Source: Strigops habroptila
Taxonomy: Eukaryota; Chordata; Aves; Psittaciformes; Psittacidae
Length of the DNA stretch: 64,000 bases
Reading direction: 5' to 3'
NCBI RefSeq assembly: GCF_004027225.2
Contig: NC_044290.2
Coordinates: 6,278,906-6,342,905, forward strand
Made by a program: the position numbers and the translations under genes. The notes under the pieces were generated by a model that did no database searches, was not told the origin of the DNA, and was given only the letters and a program-made list of their open reading frames with translations. The first letter of the stretch is position 1, and the number at the start of each line of letters is the position of its first letter. Positions 27,001 through 39,000 of this stretch are shown piece after piece.

Positions 27001-30000
27001 TTTTTGAGCATTTTGGGTGCTATATCCCCTTGAAAACTCTATTCCTGGTAGCTTTCAGGTGATTTCATCCCTGTGAGGCTCTATGAGTTGGTCTTTGTTG
27101 CTAAGAAATTCTTTTTCATCACATCTTCCTCCATGTGGTGGGTATAGCTCTGCTGTGAAGTCCTCGCCTGCCTCACCTGGATTCCCTTTGTCTTCGGGCT
27201 TCTTGGCAAAGCATCATCCCAGGGAGAACTGTTCTATTCTACCTGCAGCCCCCTCCCTTCCCAGCCACGTGGGGTGTACGTAGGACATCAGGCTGCTGCT
27301 GTTCTTGCACTGTGCTTGTTTCTGTTCTGGCATTTCAGGGGTCCTAATGCAAGTGATTCCCTGAGTGTGATGCTCCTGCCTGTTTCCCACAGAAAAAGAA
27401 GGGGGTTGTTTTGCCATTTGGGATACCTGAACTTCCCTCCTCCTCCTCCTTGCCAGTGGGAACAGGGCCCCTTTGTAAGATGCTGCGTGAGTTCCTTTTG
27501 AGACAGCATCAATAAACAAACCTTTCTTTGTAATGTGTAAAGTTGGGAGGCATGGGGGAGGTGAACGTCCCTATGCCTACCTGTCTGCAAGGCATGGGTA
27601 CAAAACCACTGCTATTCATAGCTCCTCTTCCCTCCCAACCTACAACAGGTACCCAGGCTGAAGGAAGGAGGCAGAGCAGTTTTGCTCTGCAAGGTGGCAG
27701 TGCTCCTCAATCCCTCGAGTAGGAAGCAGACACCCGCCTCTCATCCCACACCTTGTGTCTGGCGTGATGGAAGGTTGCTATTTGTCCTGGAGCATCCCAA
27801 ATACCTTTCTCAACGTCTGGTGTCACCGCCAGCTTGGGAGGGAATGTGCTGCCTTTCCAGGCAGTTTGAACAACACCAGATAATTTGGGTTTGCATAAAA
27901 TAACAGAAGGATGGAGTGCTCTCATCCCTCACTTGAGTCATGTAAGAGTGGTGTTGGCTGGCCAGTGCCTTGATGTCTGCAGAGCCTGCAGACCTGCATC
28001 TCACCCTCTCCTCTGCTATGGAGGGACAGCAAACAGAGCTTTTTGAAGGAGAAGAAAACCAAGCCCCATGTTTCTTATCCAGAGCAAATGGCAAGAGAAA
28101 GGACTCACCTGCTTCAGTTTCATGTTGTCCAGGTGGAGCGTCTGCAGGTACCGCCCGAAGGACTGGAAAGCATTGTCAGGGATGACCTCAATTGGGTTAT
28201 GAGAAAGCTTCAGTTCCTCCAGCACTCTCAGCTTACTCATTGCATTCACAGGGTAGCTGCTCAGCTGGTTCTTGTCCAGGTGGAGGACAGCAAGGTTTTC
28301 TACATCCTCCAGGGCCCCAGGTAGGAGGTTGGTGAGGGAGTTGTCAGAGAGGTAGAGCCACCGCAGGTCTTTGGCCCCACTGAAGACCCCTGGTTTCAGC
28401 TCCTGGATCTTATTGCTGCCTAAGTGCAGGATGAATAGGTTGACAAGAGGGGAGAGGAGCCCTTTGGGTAGGTCTGGGATCTTGTTCTGGTCCAGGTACA
28501 GGTAGGTGAGCTCAGTGAGGTCATCAAAGGCTCCTGGCTTAATGACACTGATCTGGTTGTCAGTGAGATAGAGGTAGACCAGGCTCTTGAGCCCCCGGAA
28601 GGCTCCAGTTGAGATCTCCTTGATCCGTGAGCTCTGGAGGTGCAGGGACACCAGCTTCTTCATGTCACGGAAGCCGTTGGTCGGCAGGACGGGGAAGTTG
28701 TTCTTCTGCAGGTTGAGAAGCCGTGTTTGCTCGGGCACCTTGGGGATCTTCTTCAGCCCCGCGTTGTCGCAGATGACATGCTGCAGGTCTCCACCGTGGC
28801 AGTGGCAGCTCGGGGGACATGCCTGCACGACGGAGGTGAGACATGCCAGTAGGACACTGAGGAAGAAGCCTGGCCGATACATGGTCAGACCTGGAATTAG
28901 TGTGGTGGGAAGAGAAGCAGGAGAAGGAGAAGGAGGGAGATGGGTGGGAGAGAAGAGAGTAACTGTGTTTGTAGCATGCTGAACACAGCCCTATTTATAA
29001 TGTTATTAAAAAGCAAAATCCCTTCCCACAAACCGCAGGCAGCAGCCAGTTGGAAGCAACTGGCTTTGGGAACTTACTGTGAGCTTAACCCCTTGGCACC
29101 AGGCAGGGGAGTATCCATGGTCCTGCCGGGCCCTGCTGCTGAAGACACTGAGCTGAGGTAGTTTTCCTCTCTGCAACAGGGAGAACAAGCACAAACCTGC
29201 TCTGTGGGGAACCCATCTGCTCCCTCCTGAGCTGAGCAGGGCCCAGATTCATCGGGGGGGGAAACAACATGTTTTGGTTGAACAGCATAGCAGGGAGCAC
29301 TGCTGTGCTCCACAGACACTTTGTGCTGAAGATCCTGGAATGTATTTATCCTCAGCTGCCTTGGGGAGAAGCACCTTGTCCTGTTATCACAGGGCAAAGT
29401 TTCTGGGGGCTCTTGTTTTGCTGATTTCAAAGGAATTTGCCTGAATAGGGATGGGAGAAGATGGGAGCAATACAGGGTCATGCCAAAGGCCAACAGTGCT
29501 GTAGCTGCTCTTGCAATGCAAAACTTTGGTTGAAGCCTTGCAGATCTAGACTGCACCCAGGAGCTGGCCAAGAAAGGGAGAGCAAAGACAAGTCTTCATT
29601 TCTGCTGTGTCTTTTCCTGTGAGCAGTTAAGTGTGGCACGTCCATAGGCATGGTCAGGAGACCTGTGTGAGAGGGGGTTTTTTCTCAGCATGTGGTATTG
29701 TGGAGCAGTGGCTGTTGCCTTCCAAGGGATGGGGCAGTGGAAGAGCCTGTGGAGAAGTGGTGGGGCATGGGCTGGTGGCTATGAAATGTAAGACAGTGAT
29801 GCCCTGCTGTGTGTAGGTTTGGTGGGTGACAATGCCTATGGCTCCCAAGATGAAGCTGTGGACAGGGAAAGGTGTGGGTATTGGTGGCAGAGCAAGGAAA
29901 TCACTGCTGGAGCTGGGACTAGAGTCTGCCCTGGCTCCTGTCTTGGGGCAGCAGTGGCAAAGGTGAGTTAACAGCACAAGGGATGTCCCTTGCTCTCCCA

Positions 30001-33000
30001 ATGGAGAAGGCTAAAGCAAAGTGGTTAAAAGCCCCAGTGGCTGCTTCTGTGAGTGTGAAGGGAGAGATCCAGGGGTTGTGGGGTGGGGTTTGGAATTGGA
30101 ACATTTTGAACTGATTTCCAGCCAGTTCCTGGCTGCAGCAAACAGTTGAGAGCCCAGCGCATAACTGTGAGCTTGTTGAGAGTTGTGCTCCCGAGGCTGG
30201 CTGCAGAGCCCCAGCGGAGCTTTTGCAGAGGCGAGACAGGCTCAAGAAAGGGAGGAAATCCAAGGGCTGACTTAGGACACAGACTGGCTTATTCACCGAG
30301 ATTCCTGGGTTTTTCCATTGTTGCAGTGAGGAATCAGCCAGCACCGCTGAGCATGCTCCAGTGGTGCTATGCAAACTGCCTGCCAGCCCAGCCTCTGCTC
30401 AGCAGCTGTCAGTATGAACCCTGTTTTCATTGCATGACCAGTCTGGGGGAGAAAAGGGGCTTCTAGGGTGTGGATGTAGGTTCTGGTGAGGCTGTGGTCC
30501 AGATGGAATGATGATGTAATGCGGGATCTCAGTGCAAACTGGTCCGTGTCAGGCTTCCAGTGTTTGCCAGCCCTGCTGTGGAGCAGCCAGGGCCTCACCA
30601 CTCACCTCAGCACCACGGGGATGGTCATCAGGTATTGGAACAGTCTGCCCAAGTATTCACAAACTGTGTAGATGTCACCTTAGTGACGTGGGTTAGTGGT
30701 GGCCTTGGCAGTGCTGGGGAACGGTTGGACTTGATGATCTTAAAGATCTTTTCCAACCTGGTTGATTCTATGATTCTATGATGCTAAGCAGTTCTCCTGC
30801 CTCATTTCCAGAGGTATGTTCTGACCATAGGAGCTCCAGGCTCCTGCCAGAGGGACGTGATCAACTTATGCTGTAGTTACTGGAGGACTTAAAACTCTTT
30901 GACCAAACAGTGGTATCTTTGCTTATACCTGATTCAGTAGGCACCGCAATGGTCATGTGTGTGTTTTGGTCTCTGGAGTAGCTCTTTGAGTGTCTTGGTC
31001 AGGACCTTAGAGACAAGTGAAAGAGGAGGCAGACAGAAGAATCCTGTGTTTTCCTTCATTGCTTCTCCAGGTTGACCAGGACTGAGATGTCCCATAAGTG
31101 CGTGCTGCTCGTAAAGCTCAGGCAGGGAGCTGGGTGAATGGGAAAATTCACCTCTAAAGCATCATCTTCTATCCACTGATTGATAGTTTTTTCTTTTCTT
31201 TGAGCAGGTTCAACCACCTTTAGTCTTGTAATCATTTGATGAACAATTCCTGCAGTTACATACCAGCTCTTGCTCTGCGTGAGAGCAACTGATGGGTGAG
31301 ATGTAAAATCCAGCCTATTTCTGCTGGACACTGAAGCGAGGTAGTGTATCCATGCTCCTTCTCTGAGGGCAGCTGATGGCTGATGCTTGGGTTTCCCATC
31401 TCCTTGCAAAAAATACCAGCTAACAGCTTGCTGCTTCTGCAGCAAGAGTCAGATTGGAGCAAAAAGCTGGTGAGGGCCGTAAATACATCCCACCCATGTG
31501 TATTTCTGGAACAAGACCCTTTTCAGAGGTTAAGCTGCCCAAACCTCAAACCACCTTCTCTTCTTTCTTCCTCTGGGGATAAATTTCCCTTTTTCCCACC
31601 CTTTATCTGTTTGCTGGCTGAGACTGAAGATTCTGGGGGACAGGGACACTGTGTACCTGTAGGGATGCCTGTGCTGTGGTTGTGGACACAAGTAAGACCT
31701 GTAGCTTCCTCGTGAGATGCCACGATGCTGGTGCAAGGTGGGAAGCTGTCCCTATGGGCTCCCCACCAGCCCAGTGCCCAGAGGAAGGTTTTGGGGGGGT
31801 CTTGTCTTGCTGATTTCAAAGGAGAAAGACCTCTGACTGCAACAGAGGTTTAGATGGATGCTGGGTTATTTTCAGTCCCACGATGGGATGCAGCAGGACA
31901 GTGTTACTGGGGGAAAGGTGTCTGCTGCTCAGCTCCATTTCTCCAGGCACAAACGTTGGATAAAGGGAAGTTCTTTCCTCTAATGTTGTTTGACTGCTGT
32001 GCCCTGGTGAGCACATTCCTGTGGCGGGAGCTGGTTGGCATCTGCTTTGGCTGGCATCTCGCCCTGGGCTCCCGGCTGGTTGTGTTCTGAGCTGATCTTC
32101 CCACACCGGGTTCCTCAGCCCTCCACCAGCCAGCAAACATCCAGTGATCCTCAAAAGCTCTCCCGGGTCCCGCTCGTGGGTGGCTGGCAGTCTGGAGGTG
32201 ACAATGGCAGCAGTGTCAGTGTTCCCTCTGCTGCAGTGGGATACCGCAGTGAGCTGGGGCTGCTCCAGCCCCTACCTCACTGGTCCCCTGGGGCTGGTGC
32301 TGCTGGGACATGGCAGAAGAGGCAGGATTATCTTCCTGCCATCCTCTCCTTCTTAATTGATTAACAGTTGTGCAAACATTCCTGGTGCTGGGTAAGCTGC
32401 AGATGCTGGGCTCCCATCCTCGCCTTCTCGGAGGTGTTGTGGGATAAGCAAAGAAATACAGCTTTGGAAACAGTATAAATATAGATGTGGGGTGTTTCTT
32501 TGGTGCTGCAGGTCAGAGCTGTTTTGATACGGCACTGGAGATGGTCTTTTCCATGTTTAATCTGTATTTTTGTTAGTATTAACAATTCTGGCATATCAAG
32601 ATAGCTCCATGTTAAAATATTCCATTACTTGCTTAAACCTGATCCTGTAGCTTTTAAGGGGCTCCAGATCTGGTTCTGCGTGTCAGTGAACACTGGCAAT
32701 CACCTTCTTGAAGTGGCACCAGTGTAGCTGGTGCAAGTCTCCTTCTTTTGGCTGGAGGCGAGGGCTCAAGGCAGCTTTGGGGGTGCCTGGGTGCACATGC
32801 TGTCCGTGTTTGCAGCCTGCACAGCATCATCCCTTGTGGAGCTGAGCCCCTGGCAATGCCCAGCACTAGGTGGGAGAAAGTGCAACCTCTGCAGTGTCCC
32901 AGGGGGGTTGCAGTGTCTGAGGAGCCCTGGTGGGTGTGCAGTGGGGAGCCCCAGAGGGTCTCATGGGTCATCCCTCCTCTTCCAGGCAGCACCTAAGAAA

Positions 33001-36000
33001 TCCCTGGCTTTGGGTGATGTGCAGTATCCCCGTCAGTGACAGTGCATGTGGGGCTCTGAGTTCAGACCTGAGTTATCTTTTCTGACATGCTTGAAAGATG
33101 CTGCCCTTTGTGATAGGGGGGCCAAGCTGCTTATTGAGCTGTAAGAGATGATGGTGGGTGCAGCCATTCCCTCTGATGGTTTTCTTCCATTGTAGCATGG
33201 CCTCCACCCATTGACATGCTTCCAGTTTGGCTGAACCCTTCCCTTCTGATCCCAGCAGCTGCTGCATGATGCTCTTGGCCTCTCCTCCCCTTACTGCCTC
33301 TCCCCAGCCCTGCCGTGTCCACCCTTGCAAGGCACCGGGCATCTCCCAGCAGCCCATCAGGCTCTGAAGAAGAAGGGGCTTTCTTCACTTGCAGAACACC
33401 TCTAATCCAAGCAAGACCGGGAGCTTTCCCAAATGCTCCTCAGCCATGAGTCCCCCCTTTTCTCAAGATGGAAAATTGACTCCATATGGTGATTGCCTTG
33501 GCCTTGGCCAAAGTGAGACCTCCCCATCCCATCCCACCTCATATTTGGAGAGGATCTCTTTGAGTAGGTGGTTTCAGAAGCTGCTGAAGCTATGGGAATG
33601 TGCTATGAGAACATTTACAATGCAGCATGAAAGCAAACAGATCCTGGACTTCCAGCCATGTCCTTGGTGGGAGCTGAGCTCTCCAAATCCATTAGGATGT
33701 TCTTTACCCCTAGGTTTTGCCAAGTTTCTTCCCCAGCAGCATTGAGCATTCAGGTACCCCCAAACCAGTGGTTTTCTACCTTTGCAAAACACATTTCCTC
33801 TCACTTTTTCCTTTTAATTCCACTTTTCCTAAACACATTGGCACCCAGCACCAGGGAGGATGGAGTTAATTACATAGCAAAGACCTTTTACCAAGCTGTG
33901 GATAAACCAGTAAGTAACTTCACACGCCTTCGCTGGTTGCTTCTGAAACGCTGGCAGGACAGGGGAAATACTTGCAAGCCTCAAGACTTCCCCAAGATAG
34001 AAGAGAAGCAGCTTTAACTCCAGACCACGAGGAGCAGCTTGTCCTGACTGTACCATAACAGGAGGTTAATTTTCAGCAGCAGCAGCCTTTTGGGTTGCCC
34101 ATTTTTGCAGTGGTCTCCTCCTGAGGCAAAGCCATTGCGTGCTACAACACAAAGACGGTGCTTTGGGCACCTGATATTTATGGGAGCTTTTTAAGCCCCA
34201 TCCAAACTGGGACTGTCTGGCAGCAACCTGGGTGGGGAGAAACGCCAACAGGGTGGCCACGCTTGGAGGTTTGTCCCACAAGACCTGCTTGTTTGTGTCC
34301 TTTTTGACACAAAGCTGGTACTGTTGCTGGGGAAGGAGATTAAACCTCGCTGTGACATAGGCTGGACATGAGCAGAAGTTGTTTTTTGCAGTGGCAAAGT
34401 TGACCTGGAATATTCCAATACAATTTGGGATAGACAGCTCCAAAGCAAAGGGACACGTGTCCCCAGAGGACAGCCAAGTTCAGGGTGATCTTGGTAGTGA
34501 GGAAGATGCTCAGTTGAGAATGATTTGGAGCTGGCTGTGGAGGGAAAGGCTGGGGTTGGCTTCGTGGAGGTACCAAAGATAGACAACATGCTCAGCATGG
34601 GTTTAGGGATAATTAGATCCATTGGGCATGTTACACTGAGAGAGGTCCAAAGTGCCTCTTAGAGGTCTCTTAGCACATGTTTTGGGTTGCCAGTTTGCTT
34701 TCTGTTGTTCATTATGCCCTCTCTGAAGTCTTAAAATCCCTATTATTTCACAGTCAATTTGATGCTTTTTTCCAAGGCCAATATTGTCTTCAGTGAAGCT
34801 GTTTCTGAAGGTTTTAGTTTGGTGGTTCCAGCCCTGCCATCATCCTCCAGTGTGGCATAACCAAAGGGTGGTGACAAGGGGCGCAAAGATCCTCCCTGAG
34901 CATCATTCAGGCCCTGAGGAGGTTTCCTCCAAGAACCTCCTGCAGCTCTGCCCTTCTGCTCCAGTCTCACCCAGTATAACCCCACTTGGGGCACTGATGG
35001 GGCTGAATCCAGCCTTTTCATCACAGCTTTTCAGCAGCAGTTGAACACAGGTGGGTATTTTTATTGCCATTGAACACTGGGGAGAACCGAAGAGCAGAGA
35101 GTCGATGTGATGTGTTCCAAGTTATGCAGTAAATAAGCGGCACAGTTGGGAAAAACCCAGGGTGCTCACAGTTCCCACTCTCCCCACCAGATCAGTCTGC
35201 CTCCCCACTGTTTACTAAGGAGACTGGAGTCTCATTGTTTTCACTTTATTTTTCCTTTTTAGACACTTCCTTCTTCAGGCTGTTTTGCCTGTTCCGCAGT
35301 GGCCGGTGTTTAAACAGCGCGAGCAGGAAATGTTTGTGAAATATGCTTTAAAAAACACACTTCTAAGATGTTCTTTTTATTCCTGGTTTAGACAGAGGCT
35401 CAGGAGGCACAAAGAATGATTCTCTTGTCGGTAGGAGTTAGGCAGCAGTTTGTTTTGGAGCTGTTGTCGTTGCTGAAGGCAGGACTGATCTGTGTGCTGG
35501 ACGTTGGGGGGTCACTTGTGGTCCTCACAGTAAAATATGCTTTACAGTCAATTATATTCTGTACTCTTGTAGCTTCTCTCAGAGCCAAGGGTCTGAGCTG
35601 GACTCTCTGCCTCTGAAAAGCTTTGCTTTGACACCAGATACAGCTCCAGCGGAAATTATGGAGCTGATGCAGAAATGATTGGGTGAGGTTTTCTGGACTG
35701 AATTATACCAGATGACAAGGCTAGATGATGCTAAGTGTCCCTTTGGGTCTTGAAAGCTATGAATCTGCGTGGATAGATGATGCTAAGTGTCCCTTTGGGC
35801 CTTGAAAGATAGGAATCTTTGTGGATATCTCCAAGCTTAAATTGCTAGATAGAGTTTTGTGGAAGCATTGTTTCATCTCCTGCTGACGATGGAGCTGTTG
35901 GAGGATGCTCCACGTGTCAGATGAGGATAGGGAAGGACACCACACTGGTGTGAGGGCTTGCTGCAGCCCCTGGCTTGGTCTTGGGAATGCAGCTGGGGAA

Positions 36001-39000
36001 AACACTATCCCAAGGGAGAAATGCTGGGAAGTTCAGGAGCAACATCCCAGTGTTTGGCTGCAGAGAGCGATGTTGGTGCAGGCTGGCAGGGGAAGTGATC
36101 AAGCAGCAGGCTGGAGGTTCAGACCCACGTCGCTGTCTGGGAAGCCCATTGCTGATGGTGCAAGGGTGTTTATGGGGACAAGCCGCAGGCCAAGGCACGG
36201 ACAGGCGGTGCTTGGGGTACCCGGCGAGGTGCCAGGCATCTGGAGGAGCCTGGTGAACCACAGCATCGTCCTGCCAGGGAGCTGCCTGCTGCTGCGTCCA
36301 ATTAAACTGCTGGAGCGACCCGGGGAGGCAGAAGGGGTTGAGTCAGGGCTTGGCTGGGATCCTGGGCCCGGCGCTGCGATTCATCCAGCAGTGTAAAACA
36401 GAACAACAAAGGCGCTGGGATTCTTAATAAGTGTTTAGGATCTTGGATCGGTGTCTCGTCAGTCATTTGATCCAGCCACAGGACTCGTATTAGTGGGTGG
36501 GAGAGAAATCCTGTCTGAGCATTAGACGCTGTAGGTTTCCACCCCGGCTGGGAAGCTATCATTGCGTCTGGTAGGAGAAGCCTATTTACAGTCGCTCCCT
36601 GTGGGTTGCCAGGCTCCTAGCAGAGCAGTTTGCACCAGATGGTCCCTGCAGCATCCTGGAGACGGTCTCCTCCAGATTCCTGACTAAGAGCAGGCTCCTG
36701 CAAATCTCCAGCTCGGATTCACACTGACCCCGGTGCAGTCAAGCAAGAGCATCAGCCTCAGAACAGTCTGTGCCCAATGTGAGATCCTTCAGCAGCACCG
36801 AACAGCAGAAAGCACCAAGTGCTCCCCCCAGGATGCTGTATAGCTCAGGATACAGGTGTGCTTTTCCAGGGTGCCTCATCACAGTCCTTTGCAAAGCCCT
36901 TTGTTAATTTTGGGCTCAGTGCCTGGAGTTTGGTGGGCACTGTCCAGTGGTGGAGCTGGGCATTTGCTCTAAAGGCACGACCCAGATCTGGTGCCAAGGC
37001 TGCTCATGTGCCAGTGTGAAGATGTGAAGGAGAAAGGAGCAAATGCTTCCCATGTCCCAGCCATGCTCCTGCAGCTAAAGTCCTCTCACTGTTGGTGCAG
37101 GTCAGAGCTGCTCAGAGCTCCTCCTGCCCGGCTCCTGCTGCCTCTGAGCTGGGCATAAAGAGCTGGAATTTTCCTCCGAGGAGAAGTGACCTCGAGCTGA
37201 GGTGACTCGGATCCTGCCGCTGGGATTAGTGGTGAGGGAGGTTTAGCAGCAAGAAGCTTTTGTCCCGCTGTGAGGCTTTTGGTCTGCAAATGCTGCTGCG
37301 CCGAGCATTGTGCAGCCTCATGATGCCTTTATGAAGGTTACAGGAGCTGAGGTCTGAACAAAAGCATCTGGAGCCAGCAGCCGTGCTGTGGGACATGCCA
37401 TGTCCCACAGGAGCCCACTGCTGGCTCCAAGGCTTGTCCAAAGCAATGTCTGACGTGCCTGGAGCTGTAGAAGATGCAAGGTGAACTCAGCACCTTGAGT
37501 AGATGGCTGCAAGGGCACCAAGGCAAAGTCAGTGCCTGGCAGAGATGGTGGGGAGTCAATGGGGCAGGGCTTGGAGAGACACAGGTTAAAAGGAGGAGGG
37601 TGAACCTTGGGTTCTCCAGAAAAGTTGTGGTGTCAAAAGTGCATGATAGCCAATGTGTCCATCCATGGGCCAGGAGAGCAGTGCTTGCTTGTGACCTGAA
37701 TGACTGTGAAAACAACCTCTCCCACCCCACTCTTCTCTGTGGTTATCACTAGCTTTGTCTTCCCCATGCCTGGAGCTATGCATGTTTCTCCTCTTGTGTT
37801 TGCAGGTTGCCTATGGGACCACAGAAAACAGCCCTGTCACCTTCATGGGATTCCCTGACGACAGCATCACCAGGAAAACCGAGACGGTGGGATGCATCTT
37901 TCCCCACACAGAGGTGACCGTGACCCTCCCTGCCTGCAGCAGACCTCAGTGTCCTCCCTGTCTGGTGCTGGCGCTGGGGCATGCCATCATGTTTGGCTCA
38001 GATATCCCCTACTGAGCCCTTCTCTTCCGTTGTAGGCAAAAATTGAGGATCCCGAAACAGGGCAGTCCCTGCCTCTGAACACTGCAGGGGAGCTTCAGAT
38101 CCGTGGCTACTGTGTGATGCTGGGCTACTGGGGTGACCCTGACAAGACAAGCGAAGTGGTCACTGATGAGAAGTGGTACAAGACAGGGTGAGTCTAGAAA
38201 CAGCCCTGCTCCTGCTGGTCTGTCCTGCAGGGTGATGCTGGATGGGGATGGATGTGTATGGAAGTGCCTTGGCTGTGATTTCCAAAGTAGGGAAAACTGA
38301 CCCAACTTAGTGCTCTGATGTGCCCATCAAACTTCAGAACAGCTTTTTGCGGAGAGCTCCCCATGCCAAATGCCCCTGGAGAAGGGGATCATCACTTGGC
38401 TACTGGAGGGATGGAAGGGCTGTGGGGGTACACTGCAGGGGCAGGAATTGCCTTCCTCCTTTGTGTGGACACTGCTGATGGCAATGTCTGGCTGTAGCAG
38501 GAGCTCTCTGATCCCTTCCATGTATTCAGGGGGCACCTCAGCCTCCAGACCAGGCTGGGTGGGAGCATCAGCCATTCCTCCACGTAGTTAGGCCAGGACC
38601 AGGAGTGTGGTGTCATTGCAGGGACCTTGCGAGCCTGGATGAGCACGGCTACTGCAAAATCATAGGCCGATGCAAGGACATGATTATTCGGGGAGGAGAG
38701 AACATCTACCCAGCAGAGCTTGAGCAGTTTCTGCACACCCATCCCAAGGTTGAGGAGGTCCAGGTGAGCGGGAGGGAGGTGGTTCCTGTGGTGGGAAACC
38801 TGCATATAGAGCTGCTGGGACTGCTGCTTGGGATTGTCCTCCCCTGTTTTCAGCATCGGTTTTCATGTAATACTGGTTGGCAAGCAGGAGGGAGAGGCTC
38901 ATGGCATGGGAGGGTGTTGTGGTTTAGCCCCAGGTGGCAATGCTCGCTCATTGCCCCACCACCACTGGTGGGATGGGAGGAGAATCAGAAAACGGTAAAA

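Larger units (their letters stand above)
19897..37805 (+). other. ACSF2 intron 10, host intron of CHAD
   Basis: This intron of about 17.9 kb is by far the largest in the window. It carries the whole CHAD gene on the opposite strand (24133-28882), a CR1 3' end (30611-30782) and a two-copy 52-bp tandem duplication (35722-35825). Outside these, on both strands, I see no exon with recognisable protein similarity. Confidence 0.75.
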
